From positions 1 through 64,000 of the forward strand of contig NZ_JAQSDC010000043.1 in assembly GCF_029945705.1 (NCBI RefSeq): DNA of 64,000 nucleotides, in the 5' to 3' direction. The DNA is from Methylotenera sp. (lineage in GTDB: Bacteria; Pseudomonadota; Gammaproteobacteria; Burkholderiales; Methylophilaceae). The position numbers and the translations under genes were made by a program. Below are positions 10,156-21,881 of this stretch, one piece after another (within the stretch, counting starts at the first letter, position 1; each line of letters begins with the position of its first letter). Under the pieces are notes generated by a model. The model searched no databases. It was not told the origin of the DNA and saw only the letters and a list, made by a program, of their open reading frames with translations.

Positions 10156-12587
10156 TGTTAAATATTGAAATAGATGGCAAAGAGTTAGAAGTCGAACACG
10201 GTAGCACCATTATTGATGCCGCAGATAAGGCTGGTATTGCTATACCACGTTTTTGTTATCACCCTAAGTTGTCCGTAGCGGCTAACTGCCGTATGTGCTT
10301 AGTGCAAGTGGAAAAATTTAACAAACCGTTACCAGCTTGCGCAACGCCTGTTGCTGATGGTATGAGAATTTTCACACGCTCTAAATCTGCCATTGAAGCC
10401 CAAAAAAGCGTCATGGAATTCTTGTTAATTAATCACCCACTTGATTGCCCGATTTGCGATCAAGGTGGCGAGTGTGATTTGCAAGATATTGCTGTGGCTT
10501 ATGGCACCAGTGGTTCACGCTACACCGAAGAAAAACGCGTTGTTTTCAACAAAAATATTGGCCCGCTAGTCAGCACCGATATGACGCGCTGTATTCAATG
10601 TACGCGCTGTGTGCGCTTCTTAAAAGAAGTCGGCGGTATGATGGAGTTGGGTATGGTCGGCCGTGGCGAGCATGCTGAAATTACCGCTTACGTCGATAAG
10701 AGTGTGAACTCAGAGCTGTCAGGTAATATTATCGATTTATGTCCTGTGGGTGCGCTCACTAGTAAACCTTACCGCTATTCAGCACGTAGCTGGGAGCTGA
10801 CACGCCGTCCAAGTATTGCACCACATGATGGCTTGGGTTCGCATATCGAAGTGCATGTAAAAGACAATAAAGTCATGCGTGTATTGCCGCGTGAAAAAGA
10901 GAGCATTAATGAGTGCTGGTTGTCAGACCGTGATCGCTTCTCTTACGAAGGTTTGAATAGCCCAGACCGCCTCAAGGTGCCGATGATTAAACATAATGGC
11001 AATTGGGTGGAAACAGACTGGAAAACAGCACTAGAATTTGCTGCAGGTCAGATTAAAGACATTACCAATGAGCATGGTGCTGAATCATTGGGCGTGCTTG
11101 TCTCACCAAATAGCACGATGGAAGAGGGCTATCTAGCTAAGAAACTAGCTGATGGCTTAGGTTGTGGTAACGTGGATTACCGTTTGCGCCAAACTGACTT
11201 TAGGTTAGATGGCAAACGTTTAGGTACACCATGGATGGGCTGCAATATTCAAGAAATTGAAGAGCTGGATCGTATTTTGATTATTGGTTCAAATCTACGT
11301 AATGAGCACCCATTACTTGCACAACGTTTCCGTAAAGCCGTTGCTAATGGTGCTGAACTGTCCATTATTAGCCCGCTGGATAATGATCCTTTAATGGATA
11401 TTGCACATAAAGTGATTGTGCGTCCAAACGACATGGTAAACGTGCTTGGTCAAGTGCTTAAAGCAATGTCTGGCTTGCAGAAGCTATCTTTATGTTTGCC
11501 ACCAACTCTTACGCAATTATTATCAGATATTAAAGTACGTCCTAATACCCAAGCGATTGCTGAAAGTATGGCTGGGCATGGTGAAACTTATGATTTAATT
11601 TCACCAAAAGTCGGTATTTTCTTAGGCAATATGGCGTTGAGCGATCCAAGGTTTACTGAAATGTATAGTATGGCTGAGGCTATTGGTGGGATTTCAGGCG
11701 CTAAAGGCGGTATTTTGCCAGCAGCGGCAAATAGCACTGGTATGCATATGTTAGGGGTGATGCCTAATAGCACTGGCATGCATGCACGTGCAATGTTAGA
11801 AGTGCCTCGCAAGGCATATTTGCTTGTTAATATTGAGCCTGAGCTTGATTGTCAGCATGCGGCTTTAGCTAAGGCTGCGATGGAAAAAGCTGAATGTGTT
11901 GTTGCGTTGACAGCATTTAAATCTCAAGCTTTAGAACATGCCGATGTATTGTTGCCAATAGCGCCCTTTACTGAGACTTCAGGCACATTTATGAGCATGG
12001 AAGGTCGCGTACAAAGCTTCACTGCTGTAACTAGGCCATTGGGTGAATGTCGTCCAGCATGGAAGGTTTTACGTGTTTTGGCAAATACGCTTGGTTTACG
12101 AGGCTTTGACTATGAAACCAGTGAGCAAGTTAAAGACGCTGCTTTTGAAGGTGAAAAACCGTCTGCTGTGGTTTGGCGTAGTTTGAACAACAACTTGAAA
12201 GAGTTAGTTGAGATTCAAATTAACATTAAACAAGAAGGTTTACAGCGTATCGGTGAAGTGCCGCAATATGAATCTGATCCAATTGTGCGTCGTTCAACAC
12301 CGCTGCAAAAAACTAAATATAACATTAAACCAATGGCTCGCATGTGTTCGAGTCAGTTGGCTGAATTAGGCCTGAGTGATGGCGACCTTGTTTCAGTTAA
12401 GCAAGATAAAGGCAGCGCAGTGCTTACCGTGAAGCTTGATGAACATGTTGCTAAAGGTTGTGTGCGAGTAGCTGCGGCGCATGAAGATACGATTGGTTTG
12501 GGTGATTTGATGGGTGATATTACTGTTGAAAAATTATCTCCTGAATTACTCAAAGGTGATGCAATTGTTCCGGAGGCGCGAGCATGA
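10155..12587 (+). CDS. nuoG: NADH-quinone oxidoreductase subunit G
   Basis: N-terminal 2Fe-2S ferredoxin, [14 protein letters not shown], molybdopterin oxidoreductase-like body. Confidence 0.96.
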   Translation: MLNIEIDGKELEVEHGSTIIDAADKAGIAIPRFCYHPKLSVAANCRMCLVQVEKFNKPLPACATPVADGMRIFTRSKSAIEAQKSVMEFLLINHPLDCPICDQGGECDLQDIAVAYGTSGSRYTEEKRVVFNKNIGPLVSTDMTRCIQCTRCVRFLKEVGGMMELGMVGRGEHAEITAYVDKSVNSELSGNIIDLCPVGALTSKPYRYSARSWELTRRPSIAPHDGLGSHIEVHVKDNKVMRVLPREKESINECWLSDRDRFSYEGLNSPDRLKVPMIKHNGNWVETDWKTALEFAAGQIKDITNEHGAESLGVLVSPNSTMEEGYLAKKLADGLGCGNVDYRLRQTDFRLDGKRLGTPWMGCNIQEIEELDRILIIGSNLRNEHPLLAQRFRKAVANGAELSIISPLDNDPLMDIAHKVIVRPNDMVNVLGQVLKAMSGLQKLSLCLPPTLTQLLSDIKVRPNTQAIAESMAGHGETYDLISPKVGIFLGNMALSDPRFTEMYSMAEAIGGISGAKGGILPAAANSTGMHMLGVMPNSTGMHARAMLEVPRKAYLLVNIEPELDCQHAALAKAAMEKAECVVALTAFKSQALEHADVLLPIAPFTETSGTFMSMEGRVQSFTAVTRPLGECRPAWKVLRVLANTLGLRGFDYETSEQVKDAAFEGEKPSAVVWRSLNNNLKELVEIQINIKQEGLQRIGEVPQYESDPIVRRSTPLQKTKYNIKPMARMCSSQLAELGLSDGDLVSVKQDKGSAVLTVKLDEHVAKGCVRVAAAHEDTIGLGDLMGDITVEKLSPELLKGDAIVPEARA

Positions 12588-13627
12588 TTGCGTCATTTTT
12601 AGCGCTATGTTCAAGTCTATTTGGTAGCTACTGGCCAGCAGTGCAATTAACGGTTTGGACTTTAGTTAAAATCGTTGCCATTGTTGCGCCTTTAATGGGT
12701 GCGGTTGCCTATCTAACCTTAGCTGAACGTAAAGTCATTGGCTATATGCAAGTGCGTATTGGACCAAATCGCGTAGGTTATTTTGGTTTGTTACAACCAA
12801 TTGCCGATGGTTTAAAACTTTTATTTAAAGAAATTGTTGTTCCTACAGCCTCTAATAAAACCTTGTTCTTACTAGGTCCAGTGTTAGCCATTGCACCAGC
12901 TTTTGCTGCATGGGCGGTTGTGCCGTTTGATGCAACAATGGTTTTGGCAAACGTGGATGCTGGTTTGCTTTATATATTAGCTATGACATCAGTCGCGGTT
13001 TATGGGGTGATTATTGCTGGTTGGGCATCTAACTCTAAGTATGCCTTTTTAGGCGCTTTGCGATCTGCAGCACAAATCGTGTCATACGAAATTGCCATGG
13101 GTTTTGCCTTGGTGGGCGTATTGATGTGTGCAAATACATTGAATCTAGGCAAAATCGTAATGGGTCAAGCGGGTGGTTTTTGGCATTGGTATTTCTTGCC
13201 GCTATTTCCCTTGTTCATCGTTTATTTTATTAGTGCTGTTGCTGAAACTAACCGCGCGCCATTTGATGTGGCTGAGGGTGAATCAGAAATTGTTGCGGGT
13301 TTCCATGTGGAATACTCAGGCATGGCCTTTGCGGTGTTTTTCTTAGCTGAATATGCCAACATGATTTTGGTATCTATGCTCGCTGCCATCATGTTCCTAG
13401 GCGGGTGGTTGTCACCTGTGCCATTTATTCCAGATAGTTTCTTATGGCTTTTGGCTAAAGTAGGCTTTCTATTATTCTTATTCTTATGGTTTAGAGCGAC
13501 TTTTCCAAGATATAGATACGACCAAATTATGCGCTTGGGTTGGAAGGTATTTATTCCAATTACCATTGTATGGATTGTGTTTGTAGGCGGTATGATGCAG
13601 ACGCCATACGCATACTTATTCCACTAA
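12584..13627 (+). CDS. nuoH: NADH-quinone oxidoreductase subunit H
   Basis: [37 protein letters not shown]. Confidence 0.97.
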   Translation: MIASFLALCSSLFGSYWPAVQLTVWTLVKIVAIVAPLMGAVAYLTLAERKVIGYMQVRIGPNRVGYFGLLQPIADGLKLLFKEIVVPTASNKTLFLLGPVLAIAPAFAAWAVVPFDATMVLANVDAGLLYILAMTSVAVYGVIIAGWASNSKYAFLGALRSAAQIVSYEIAMGFALVGVLMCANTLNLGKIVMGQAGGFWHWYFLPLFPLFIVYFISAVAETNRAPFDVAEGESEIVAGFHVEYSGMAFAVFFLAEYANMILVSMLAAIMFLGGWLSPVPFIPDSFLWLLAKVGFLLFLFLWFRATFPRYRYDQIMRLGWKVFIPITIVWIVFVGGMMQTPYAYLFH

Positions 13628-13674
13628 TTTGACTTATTTTGATTTAACTTACTTGATATTGACTTAAAAAATTT

Positions 13675-14166
13675 ATGATCGCAAAAATTAAATCAACGCT
13701 TTCTAGCTTAATGCTGGTTGAGCTACTAAAAGGGATGGCGTTAACAGGCCGCTACTTTTTTGCGCCTAAAATTACGGTGCAATATCCTGAAGAGGTGACG
13801 CCGCAATCTAACCGCTTCCGTGGTTTACATGCCTTACGCCGTTATCCAAATGGTGAAGAGCGTTGTATTGCTTGTAAACTGTGCGAAGCTGTATGTCCAG
13901 CAATGGCCATTACGATTGAATCTGAACAGCGCGAAGATAATACGCGCCGTACTACACGTTACGATATTGACCTAACTAAGTGCATTTTTTGCGGCATGTG
14001 CGAAGAATCATGCCCAGTGGATTCTATTGTTGAAACGCGTGTATTTGATTATCACGGTGAACAACGTGGTGACTTGCTGTATACCAAAGAAATGTTGCTG
14101 GCAGTAGGCGATAAACATGAGAAGCAAATTGCTGCTGACCGTGCACAAGATAAAGCATTTAGATAG
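13675..14166 (+). CDS. nuoI: NADH-quinone oxidoreductase subunit I
   Basis: Two 4Fe-4S motifs [13 protein letters not shown] and [13 protein letters not shown]. Confidence 0.97.
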   Translation: MIAKIKSTLSSLMLVELLKGMALTGRYFFAPKITVQYPEEVTPQSNRFRGLHALRRYPNGEERCIACKLCEAVCPAMAITIESEQREDNTRRTTRYDIDLTKCIFCGMCEESCPVDSIVETRVFDYHGEQRGDLLYTKEMLLAVGDKHEKQIAADRAQDKAFR

Positions 14167-14214
14167 CAAAAAGAATTTAGATAAATATAAGAGTTTAGGT
14201 AGAACCGAATCGAT

Positions 14215-14868
14215 ATGACCTTTTTTGGCTTACATTTTCAAGACATCGTTTTTTATACGCTAGCAGTTGTATTGCTTTACGCGGCTATCAGCGTCATTAC
14301 TACCCGTAACCCCGTATATGCCGCCTTGTATCTAGTACTAGCGTTCTTCACAGCTGCTGGGATTTGGTTGCTATTAGAAGCAGAGTTTTTAGCGATCGCG
14401 CTGGTATTAGTCTATGTAGGTGCAGTCATGGTGCTGTTTTTGTTCGTGGTAATGATGCTGGATATTAATCTTGATAAGTTACGCGAAGGTTTCTGGAACG
14501 CACTACCAGTCGCATTACCTGTTGGTGGTTTAATGGCAGTAGAAATGGTCATGATTGTTGGTGTGCGCAACTTTGGTGTTGATAAAGTGATTGCTCCGCC
14601 AGCGCATGCAGCCGATTACAGCAACACTGCAGAGTTAGGCCGTGTACTTTATACCGATTATTTACTGCCGTTCGAGTTAGCTTCAGTTGTGTTGTTAGTC
14701 GCGATTGTTGCAGCAATCGCATTGACATTGCGAGACAGAAAAGAAAGCAAATCGGTAGATCCATCTCAACAAGTCTTGGTTAAAAAAGCAGATAGGCTTC
14801 GTATCTTGAAAATGGATGCAGTGGTTGAAAAAGCGGAAGATTCAACTAATACGCAGGAGGCTAAATAA
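14215..14868 (+). CDS. nuoJ: NADH-quinone oxidoreductase subunit J
   Basis: [52 protein letters not shown]. Confidence 0.96.
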   Translation: MTFFGLHFQDIVFYTLAVVLLYAAISVITTRNPVYAALYLVLAFFTAAGIWLLLEAEFLAIALVLVYVGAVMVLFLFVVMMLDINLDKLREGFWNALPVALPVGGLMAVEMVMIVGVRNFGVDKVIAPPAHAADYSNTAELGRVLYTDYLLPFELASVVLLVAIVAAIALTLRDRKESKSVDPSQQVLVKKADRLRILKMDAVVEKAEDSTNTQEAK

Positions 14869-15173
14869 TGGTTGGCTTATCTCACTACCTAATTTTAGGT
14901 GCGCTGTTGTTTGCGATTAGCGTGATTGGCATATTTTTAAATCGTAAAAATGTGATTATTTTATTGATGGCTATTGAGCTAATGTTGCTCGCTGTCAATC
15001 TAAACTTTATTGCATTCTCACATTATTTACACGATATTGCAGGTCAAGTTTTTGTGTTCTTCATCCTCACGGTCGCGGCTGCAGAATCCGCAATTGGCTT
15101 GGCGATATTGGTTGTGTTGTTCAGAAATCTACGCACGATTAACGTAGATGATTTAGATAGTTTAAAAGGGTAG
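14868..15173 (+). CDS. nuoK: NADH-quinone oxidoreductase subunit K
   Basis: [29 protein letters not shown]. Confidence 0.97.
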   Translation: MVGLSHYLILGALLFAISVIGIFLNRKNVIILLMAIELMLLAVNLNFIAFSHYLHDIAGQVFVFFILTVAAAESAIGLAILVVLFRNLRTINVDDLDSLKG

Positions 15174-15181
15174 CGAAAAGA

Positions 15182-17218
15182 ATGACAATGCAACAAATTT
15201 ATCTCGCTATTCCTTTACTACCGTTATTAGCTGCAATCATAGTCGGCTTATTCTGTAAGCAATTGCCACGTGCTGCTGCACATGTCCTCACAATATTAGG
15301 TGTGGGCGCTTCATTCGCTTTATCGGTTTATGTGCTTAATGATGCAATGACAAGCGCACCTTATAATGCAACAGTCTATTCATGGTTAAAAAGTGGTAAC
15401 TTCACTTTTGAGATTGGCTTCTTAATCGATAGACTTTCAGCCATGATGATGGTGGTTGTGACCTTTGTTTCACTCATGGTACATATCTACACCATCGGCT
15501 ATATGCATGAAGATAAAGGTTATGCTCGCTTCTTTAGCTATATTTCATTATTTACCTTCTCAATGTTGATGCTAGTCATGAGCAACAACTTTATGCAGTT
15601 GTTCTTCGGCTGGGAAGCAGTTGGTTTAGTTTCATACTTATTGATTGGTTTCTGGTACACGCGTCCAACGGCTATTTATGCAAACCTAAAAGCTTTCTTG
15701 GTGAACCGTGTTGGTGACTTTGGTTTCCTGCTCGGTATAGGTTTGGTATTGTTCCATTTCGGTAGCTTAGATTACGCTGCAGTCTTTTCAGTAGCACCCC
15801 AAATGGCGGATGTGCAAATTAACCTCATTGGCAACGTGCAATGGTCATTGATGACAGTGACTTGTATCTTGTTATTCATTGGCGCAATGGGTAAGTCAGC
15901 GCAAGTGCCTTTACACGTATGGCTACCTGATTCTATGGAAGGCCCAACGCCAATCTCAGCATTGATTCATGCGGCAACAATGGTGACTGCTGGTATTTTT
16001 ATGGTGGCACGTATGTCACCATTGTTTGAGTTGTCCTCAACGGCACTTTCTTTCGTGATGATTATAGGTAGTATTACAGCGCTGTTTATGGGTTTCTTGG
16101 GTATTATCCAAAATGACATTAAACGTATAGTTGCTTATTCAACCTTATCTCAACTAGGATATATGACTGTCGCGTTAGGTGCTTCAGCTTACTCTGTCGC
16201 GATATTTCATTTGATGACGCATGCCTTCTTTAAAGCCTTACTGTTTTTAGGCGCAGGTTCTGTGATTATGGGTATGCACCACGACCAAGATATTCGTAAT
16301 ATGGGCAACTTGAAAAAATACATGCCTGTCACTTGGATTACATCGCTCATTGGTTCATTGGCGTTAATTGGTACACCATTTTTCTCAGGCTTCTATTCAA
16401 AAGACAGCATTATTGAAGCGGCAAAAGCTTCGACGATTACTGGTAGCGGTTTCGCTTATTTCGCCGTGTTAGCTGGTGTATTCGTCACTGCTTTCTATAG
16501 CTTCCGACTATATTTCTTGGTGTTCCACGGTGCTGAAAAATGGCGTGTTGTTAAACATGACGCTCACCACGATGATGAACATGACGCGCACAAGGACCAT
16601 GATCACCATCACGGTTTAGCGCCAACAGATGATCCTCATGAACCTGGTTGGGTGATTAAGTTGCCGTTAATTTTATTGGCAATACCATCATTAGCGATTG
16701 GCTATTTTGCTATCGAACCTATGTTATACGGCAGTTTCTTCAAAGGCATCATATTCGTTGATTCTGCAGCGCATCCAGCCATGCATGAGCTTACACATGA
16801 ATGGCATGAAGTGATGCATAACGCTGCAGGCATGGCTTTACATAGTTTAATGTCATTGCCATTGTTACTTGCGGCTTCAGGCGTTGCGGTTGCTTGGTTT
16901 TTCTATATGAAGCGCCCAGATATTCCAGCAGCTATCCAAATTAAATTCTCTACTATCAATAAAATACTTGAGAATAAATATGGTTTTGATGGTTTTAATG
17001 AACGCGTATTTGCAGCAGGCTCAGTTTTTATTGGTAATAAACTTTGGCAAATTGGTGATGTGAAAATTATCGACGGTGCCATGGTTAACGGTACGGCCAA
17101 TTTGATAGGTAAACTTTCAGGCGTCGTACGTAAGTTGCAAACAGGCCTTATTTATCACTATGCATTTGCCATGATTATCGGCGTGTTTTTAATGCTCACA
17201 TTCTTTAATAAAGTATAA
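15182..17218 (+). CDS. nuoL: NADH-quinone oxidoreductase subunit L
   Basis: Proton-pumping antiporter-like; GWEAVGLVSYLLIGFW, PTPISALIHAATMVTAG. Confidence 0.97.
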   Translation: MTMQQIYLAIPLLPLLAAIIVGLFCKQLPRAAAHVLTILGVGASFALSVYVLNDAMTSAPYNATVYSWLKSGNFTFEIGFLIDRLSAMMMVVVTFVSLMVHIYTIGYMHEDKGYARFFSYISLFTFSMLMLVMSNNFMQLFFGWEAVGLVSYLLIGFWYTRPTAIYANLKAFLVNRVGDFGFLLGIGLVLFHFGSLDYAAVFSVAPQMADVQINLIGNVQWSLMTVTCILLFIGAMGKSAQVPLHVWLPDSMEGPTPISALIHAATMVTAGIFMVARMSPLFELSSTALSFVMIIGSITALFMGFLGIIQNDIKRIVAYSTLSQLGYMTVALGASAYSVAIFHLMTHAFFKALLFLGAGSVIMGMHHDQDIRNMGNLKKYMPVTWITSLIGSLALIGTPFFSGFYSKDSIIEAAKASTITGSGFAYFAVLAGVFVTAFYSFRLYFLVFHGAEKWRVVKHDAHHDDEHDAHKDHDHHHGLAPTDDPHEPGWVIKLPLILLAIPSLAIGYFAIEPMLYGSFFKGIIFVDSAAHPAMHELTHEWHEVMHNAAGMALHSLMSLPLLLAASGVAVAWFFYMKRPDIPAAIQIKFSTINKILENKYGFDGFNERVFAAGSVFIGNKLWQIGDVKIIDGAMVNGTANLIGKLSGVVRKLQTGLIYHYAFAMIIGVFLMLTFFNKV

Positions 17219-17220
17219 AA

Positions 17221-18747
17221 ATGTTGAATTACTTTAGCTCAGACTATTTTTTTAGTCATATCCTAAGCTACTCTATTTGGGTACCTGTATTAGCGGGTAT
17301 CGCAGTATTGTTTACCTCTAATGATAACAAGCCAGACACAACTCGCTGGGTTGCGCTTATTGGTGGTCTTGCTGCTTTTTTGGTAACGATTCCGCTATAC
17401 ACACATTTTAATTTTGCTGATGGTGGCTTTCAGTTCCAAGAAGGCTTCAACTGGATACCAGCCTTTCATATTAATTACCATTTAGGTGCGGATGGTATTG
17501 CTATTCCATTGATTATGCTGACAAGCTTTACTACGGTGATCGTTATTATTTCCGCATGGCAAGTCATTGAGAAACGCGTTGCACAATACATGGCAAGCTT
17601 CCTCATTATGAGCGGCTTGATGATTGGTGTATTCAGTGCCTTAGATGCGATTTTGTACTATGTGTTCTGGGAAGCAATGCTAATACCAATGTTTCTAGTC
17701 ATTGGTATTTGGGGTGGTCCAAACCGTGTATACGCCACGATTAAGTTCTTCTTGTACACATTATTAGGTTCATTATTAATGTTAGTCGCGTTCATTTATT
17801 TATATATGAACACTAACAGTTTTGAAATTGTCGATTTCTACAATTATCAAATGCCACTTAATGTGCAAATACTGATTTTCTTGGCATTCTTTGCAGCTTT
17901 TGCAGTAAAAATCCCAATGTGGCCAGTGCATACATGGTTGCCAGATGCTCATGTGGAAGCGCCAACTGGCGGTTCTGTCGTGTTGGCTGCCATTGCACTT
18001 AAACTTGGTGGATATAGCTTTTTACGCTTTGCAATGCCAATCGCGCCTGATGCAGCACATTATTTATCTGGTTTTATGATTACTTTGTCGTTGATAGCCA
18101 TTGTTTATATTGCATTAGTAGCTTTGGTGCAAAAAGACATGAAAAAGCTCATTGCTTATTCATCTATTTCGCACATGGGTTTCGTTACATTGGGTTTCTT
18201 CATCTTCAACAACCTAGGTCTTGAAGGTGCAATAGTTCAAATGGTCTCACACGGCTTTATCTCTGCGGCGATGTTCTTATGCGTGGGTGTTTTGTATGAT
18301 CGCGTACACAGTCGTGAAATTAAGTCTTATGGAGGCGTAGCTAATACCATGCCTACTTTTGCGGCCTTTGCAGTGTTGTTTGCTATGGCCAATAGCGGTT
18401 TGCCAGGTACATCAGGCTTCGTAGGTGAATTTATGGTGATTCTTGGCGCTATCCAAGAAAACTTCTGGTATGCGTTCTTAGCTTCATTCACATTGATTTT
18501 TGGTGCAGCTTATACTTTATGGATGGTGAAACGCGTGTTTTATGGCGAAATCGCTAATGCAAAAGTAGCGGCACTTAAAGACCTGTGTCAACGAGAGTTC
18601 TTGATCTTGGCTATATTAGCTGTAATGGTCTTAGCATTAGGTATTTACCCGCAGCCGCTCACTGATATGACAAATGCTACAGTGACACAACTTCTTTCAC
18701 ATTTAATGCAAAGCAAGCTACCTGTCGGTTTGCCGTCAGGTTTATAA
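17221..18747 (+). CDS. nuoM: NADH-quinone oxidoreductase subunit M
   Basis: FWEAMLIPMFLVIGIWGG; HTWLPDAHVEAPTGGSVVLAAI. Confidence 0.97.
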   Translation: MLNYFSSDYFFSHILSYSIWVPVLAGIAVLFTSNDNKPDTTRWVALIGGLAAFLVTIPLYTHFNFADGGFQFQEGFNWIPAFHINYHLGADGIAIPLIMLTSFTTVIVIISAWQVIEKRVAQYMASFLIMSGLMIGVFSALDAILYYVFWEAMLIPMFLVIGIWGGPNRVYATIKFFLYTLLGSLLMLVAFIYLYMNTNSFEIVDFYNYQMPLNVQILIFLAFFAAFAVKIPMWPVHTWLPDAHVEAPTGGSVVLAAIALKLGGYSFLRFAMPIAPDAAHYLSGFMITLSLIAIVYIALVALVQKDMKKLIAYSSISHMGFVTLGFFIFNNLGLEGAIVQMVSHGFISAAMFLCVGVLYDRVHSREIKSYGGVANTMPTFAAFAVLFAMANSGLPGTSGFVGEFMVILGAIQENFWYAFLASFTLIFGAAYTLWMVKRVFYGEIANAKVAALKDLCQREFLILAILAVMVLALGIYPQPLTDMTNATVTQLLSHLMQSKLPVGLPSGL

Positions 18748-18750
18748 GTC

Positions 18751-20199
18751 ATGGAAAATATTCGTTACGACCTCATCACAGCCTTACCTGAAATCATCAT
18801 CGTAAGTATGGCGATGTTTATTTTATTGGCAGATTTATTTCTTAAACCAGCCAATCGCATCGCTATTTACTTACTAGCTCAAGTTACATTATTGATTGCG
18901 GCTTACATCACGTTTACTACGCATGTACCTAGTGTTAGCTATGCATTTACCAACAGCTTTGTTGATGATGCAATGTCAGATGTGTTGAAACTGATGATTT
19001 ATTTAGGTACTTCATTAATCTTTGTCTATAGCCGCCAATACATACAGCAACGCGATATGTATCGTGGTGAATTTTATGCATTAACGCTATTTTCAGTAGT
19101 GGGCATGATGATTATGGTGTCTGGCCAAAGCATGCTCACGCTGTATATAGGCTTAGAGCTATTATCATTAAGTTTATATGCACTGGTAGCGCTTGACCGC
19201 GATAACGCCAAAGCAACTGAAGCTGCAATGAAGTATTTTGTTCTAGGTGCATTAGCATCGGGGATGTTGCTATACGGCATGAGCATGATTTATGGAATGA
19301 CAGGTAGTTTGAATATTGCTGAAATCAGTGGTGCGTTAATTGGGGCTGATAAATTACATTCTGTGTTGATTTTAGGGTTGGTGTTTATCGTTTCAGGCTT
19401 GGCTTTCAAGCTAGGCGCAGTGCCATTCCAGATGTGGGTGCCAGATGTTTATGAAGGTTCGCCAACAGCAATGACCATGCTGATTAGCTCAGTCCCTAAA
19501 TTAGCTGCCTTTGCATTCGTGATTCGTCTATTAGTTCAAGCATTGCCATCACTAGCCATCGACTGGCAACAGATGCTGATGTTCATGGCGGTCTTGTCCA
19601 TTATCATTGGTAACATCACAGCCATTGCGCAAACCAACTTAAAACGTATGTTGGCTTACTCAACCATTTCACATATCGGTTTTATGATGTATGGCTTGAT
19701 GAGCGCTAGTACGAATGGTTTTGTTTATGCCATGTTCTACATTGTGAGTTATGTATTAATGACCTTAGCTGGTTTTGGCATGATTATGTTGCTGTCACGT
19801 AAAGGTTTTGAAGCTGATAAATTAGATGACCTAAAAGGGTTAAACCAACGCAGCCCATGGCATGCATTTTTAATGCTTATTGTGATGTTTAGTATGGCTG
19901 GTGTGCCGCCAACTCTAGGTTTTTATGCGAAATTCTCTGTACTGCAAGCCGCGTTACAAGCTGGCTACTTATGGTTAGTTGTGTTTGCCGTATTAATGGC
20001 GGTGATTGGTGCGTTCTATTATTTACGAGTGATTAAAATGATGTATTTCGATGACCCTGTAGACCATCACCCAATTGAAGCACCAGTGGATATGCGCATT
20101 GTCTTGGGCGTTAATTCACTGGCTTTATTAGTGATTGGTTTAATGCCAGAAAAACTCATGGAACTTTGTATTTACGCTATTACAAGAAGTTTAAGTTAA
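18751..20199 (+). CDS. nuoN: NADH-quinone oxidoreductase subunit N
   Basis: VPFQMWVPDVYEGSPTAMTMLISSVPKLAAF. Confidence 0.96.
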   Translation: MENIRYDLITALPEIIIVSMAMFILLADLFLKPANRIAIYLLAQVTLLIAAYITFTTHVPSVSYAFTNSFVDDAMSDVLKLMIYLGTSLIFVYSRQYIQQRDMYRGEFYALTLFSVVGMMIMVSGQSMLTLYIGLELLSLSLYALVALDRDNAKATEAAMKYFVLGALASGMLLYGMSMIYGMTGSLNIAEISGALIGADKLHSVLILGLVFIVSGLAFKLGAVPFQMWVPDVYEGSPTAMTMLISSVPKLAAFAFVIRLLVQALPSLAIDWQQMLMFMAVLSIIIGNITAIAQTNLKRMLAYSTISHIGFMMYGLMSASTNGFVYAMFYIVSYVLMTLAGFGMIMLLSRKGFEADKLDDLKGLNQRSPWHAFLMLIVMFSMAGVPPTLGFYAKFSVLQAALQAGYLWLVVFAVLMAVIGAFYYLRVIKMMYFDDPVDHHPIEAPVDMRIVLGVNSLALLVIGLMPEKLMELCIYAITRSLS

Positions 20200-20273
20200 A
20201 TTTAAATCACTAGATTTTCCAACGTAGTTAATAGCTGCTTTGTAAACAATCGTAAAAAACATATTTCCTACCA

Positions 20274-20339
20274 AGCTTAAGTCCTTAAGCTCTAGTTCGT
20301 TAGAGCAAAAATATACAAAAAGTACTTGTATATTTTTGC
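20274..20339. repeat. Three consecutive overlapping inverted repeats
   Basis: AGCTTAAG-tc-CTTAAGCT (20274-20291), GCTCTA-gttcgt-TAGAGC (20289-20306), GCAAAAATATACAA-aaagtac-TTGTATATTTTTGC (20305-20339); all arms perfect. Confidence 0.85.
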
Positions 20340-20398
20340 TTGTCATTCAAAATACCAACACATTAAATTCAATTTAAATTTAGTATTCAAAGGCCCTT

Positions 20399-21256
20399 AT
20401 GCGCTTAGACGACGAACGTGAAAGTAGTAATGTAGAAGATAGACGTGGCAGCGGTGGTAGAATGCCCATTGGTGGAAAAAGCATAGGTATTGGCACTATC
20501 GCAATTGCCTTAGTTGCTATGTATTTTGGTGTTGACCCGTCTGTAGTGCTGAATATAGGACAAGGTCTGCAACAGCAAGCGCCAGTTGAAGCTAAAGCCA
20601 TTCCAGCAGATGACCCAATGGCTAAGTTTGTAGCTAAAGTACTTGCTAGCACTGAGGATACATGGGGCAAGATTTTTGAAGCGTCTGGTCAACAATATCC
20701 CGCACCAAAACTGGTGCTATTTAATGGTCAAACTCCCACTGCTTGTGGTTCTGGGCAGGCTGCAATGGGACCGTTTTATTGTCCAGGTGACCAAAAAGTC
20801 TACATTGATTTAGCTTTCTATAATGAAATGAAAACGCGTTTTCACGCGCCAGGTGACTTCGCCCAAGCTTATGTAATTGCCCATGAAGTCGGCCATCACA
20901 TTCAAAACATCACTGGCATTTCAGACAAAGTGCAACAAGCACGTCAAAGCGCGCGTAGTGAGGCACAGTCAAATCAATATTCAGTAAGGTTAGAGTTACA
21001 GGCAGATTGCTATGCTGGCGTTTGGGCAAATCGTGCGGATGGCGCAGATCGTATTTTAGAAGCCGGTGATGTGGAAGAGGCCATGACCGCTGCGGCGGCG
21101 ATTGGTGATGATGCCTTGCAAAAGCAAGCGCAAGGTTATGCCGTGCCTGATAGCTTTACTCACGGTACGTCTGCACAACGTACACATTGGTTTAATCAAG
21201 GTTTAAGCACAGGTGATATTAAAAAGTGCGATACCTTTAGTACGCAATCCATTTAG
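20399..21256 (+). CDS. Neutral zinc metallopeptidase (YpfJ family)
   Basis: MRLDDERESSNVEDRRG N-terminus; HEVGHHIQNITG; ELQADCYAGVWA. Confidence 0.92.
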   Translation: MRLDDERESSNVEDRRGSGGRMPIGGKSIGIGTIAIALVAMYFGVDPSVVLNIGQGLQQQAPVEAKAIPADDPMAKFVAKVLASTEDTWGKIFEASGQQYPAPKLVLFNGQTPTACGSGQAAMGPFYCPGDQKVYIDLAFYNEMKTRFHAPGDFAQAYVIAHEVGHHIQNITGISDKVQQARQSARSEAQSNQYSVRLELQADCYAGVWANRADGADRILEAGDVEEAMTAAAAIGDDALQKQAQGYAVPDSFTHGTSAQRTHWFNQGLSTGDIKKCDTFSTQSI

Positions 21257-21298
21257 CTTGGTTTTGGCTTAGTAGCAGCGATTAATTACAGAATATTT

Positions 21299-21874
21299 AT
21301 GCAAACACCAGACCATGATTTAACAGAGCATTGTATTGATTCACAGACTATTGCTTCGGGTGGCATGCTCACGGTGAAACGCGACCAAGTTCGTTTACCT
21401 AATGGCCATACCAGTCAGCGTGAATATGTCACGCATCCCGGCGCTGTCTTGGTTGTGCCGATTCTCCCTAATGGCAATATCGTACTAGAAAAGCAGTTTC
21501 GCTATCCATTGCATCAGGTGTTTATTGAGCTGCCAGCAGGAAAAATTGATGCAGGTGAAGATACATTAGTAACTGGCAAGCGTGAGCTTGAAGAGGAAAC
21601 GGGCTACACCGCAAGTCATTGGGTGAGCTTGGGGTATCAACACCCTTGTATTGGTTACTCCAACGAAGTGATTCATACTTACTTAGCGCATGGTTTGATT
21701 GCTGGGGAGCACTTTCGCGATGATGACGAATCTTTAATTGTTTTTGAAGAAAGCCTAGCTAATTGTTTAAGCATGACACAAGCGGGTGAAATTACCGATG
21801 GAAAAACGATTATTGCTTTGTTTCTAACAGAAAAATATTTGGCGCTTAATCCAAATTTACTCCAGTCTGAATAG
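21299..21874 (+). CDS. NUDIX hydrolase (ADP-ribose pyrophosphatase-like)
   Basis: Nudix box GKIDAGEDTLVTGKRELEEETGY. Confidence 0.9.
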   Translation: MQTPDHDLTEHCIDSQTIASGGMLTVKRDQVRLPNGHTSQREYVTHPGAVLVVPILPNGNIVLEKQFRYPLHQVFIELPAGKIDAGEDTLVTGKRELEEETGYTASHWVSLGYQHPCIGYSNEVIHTYLAHGLIAGEHFRDDDESLIVFEESLANCLSMTQAGEITDGKTIIALFLTEKYLALNPNLLQSE

Positions 21875-21881
21875 TTAAACT

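Noticed and set aside
13222-13566. 114-aa minus-strand ORF opposite nuoH
   Set aside because: Shadow ORF of nuoH.
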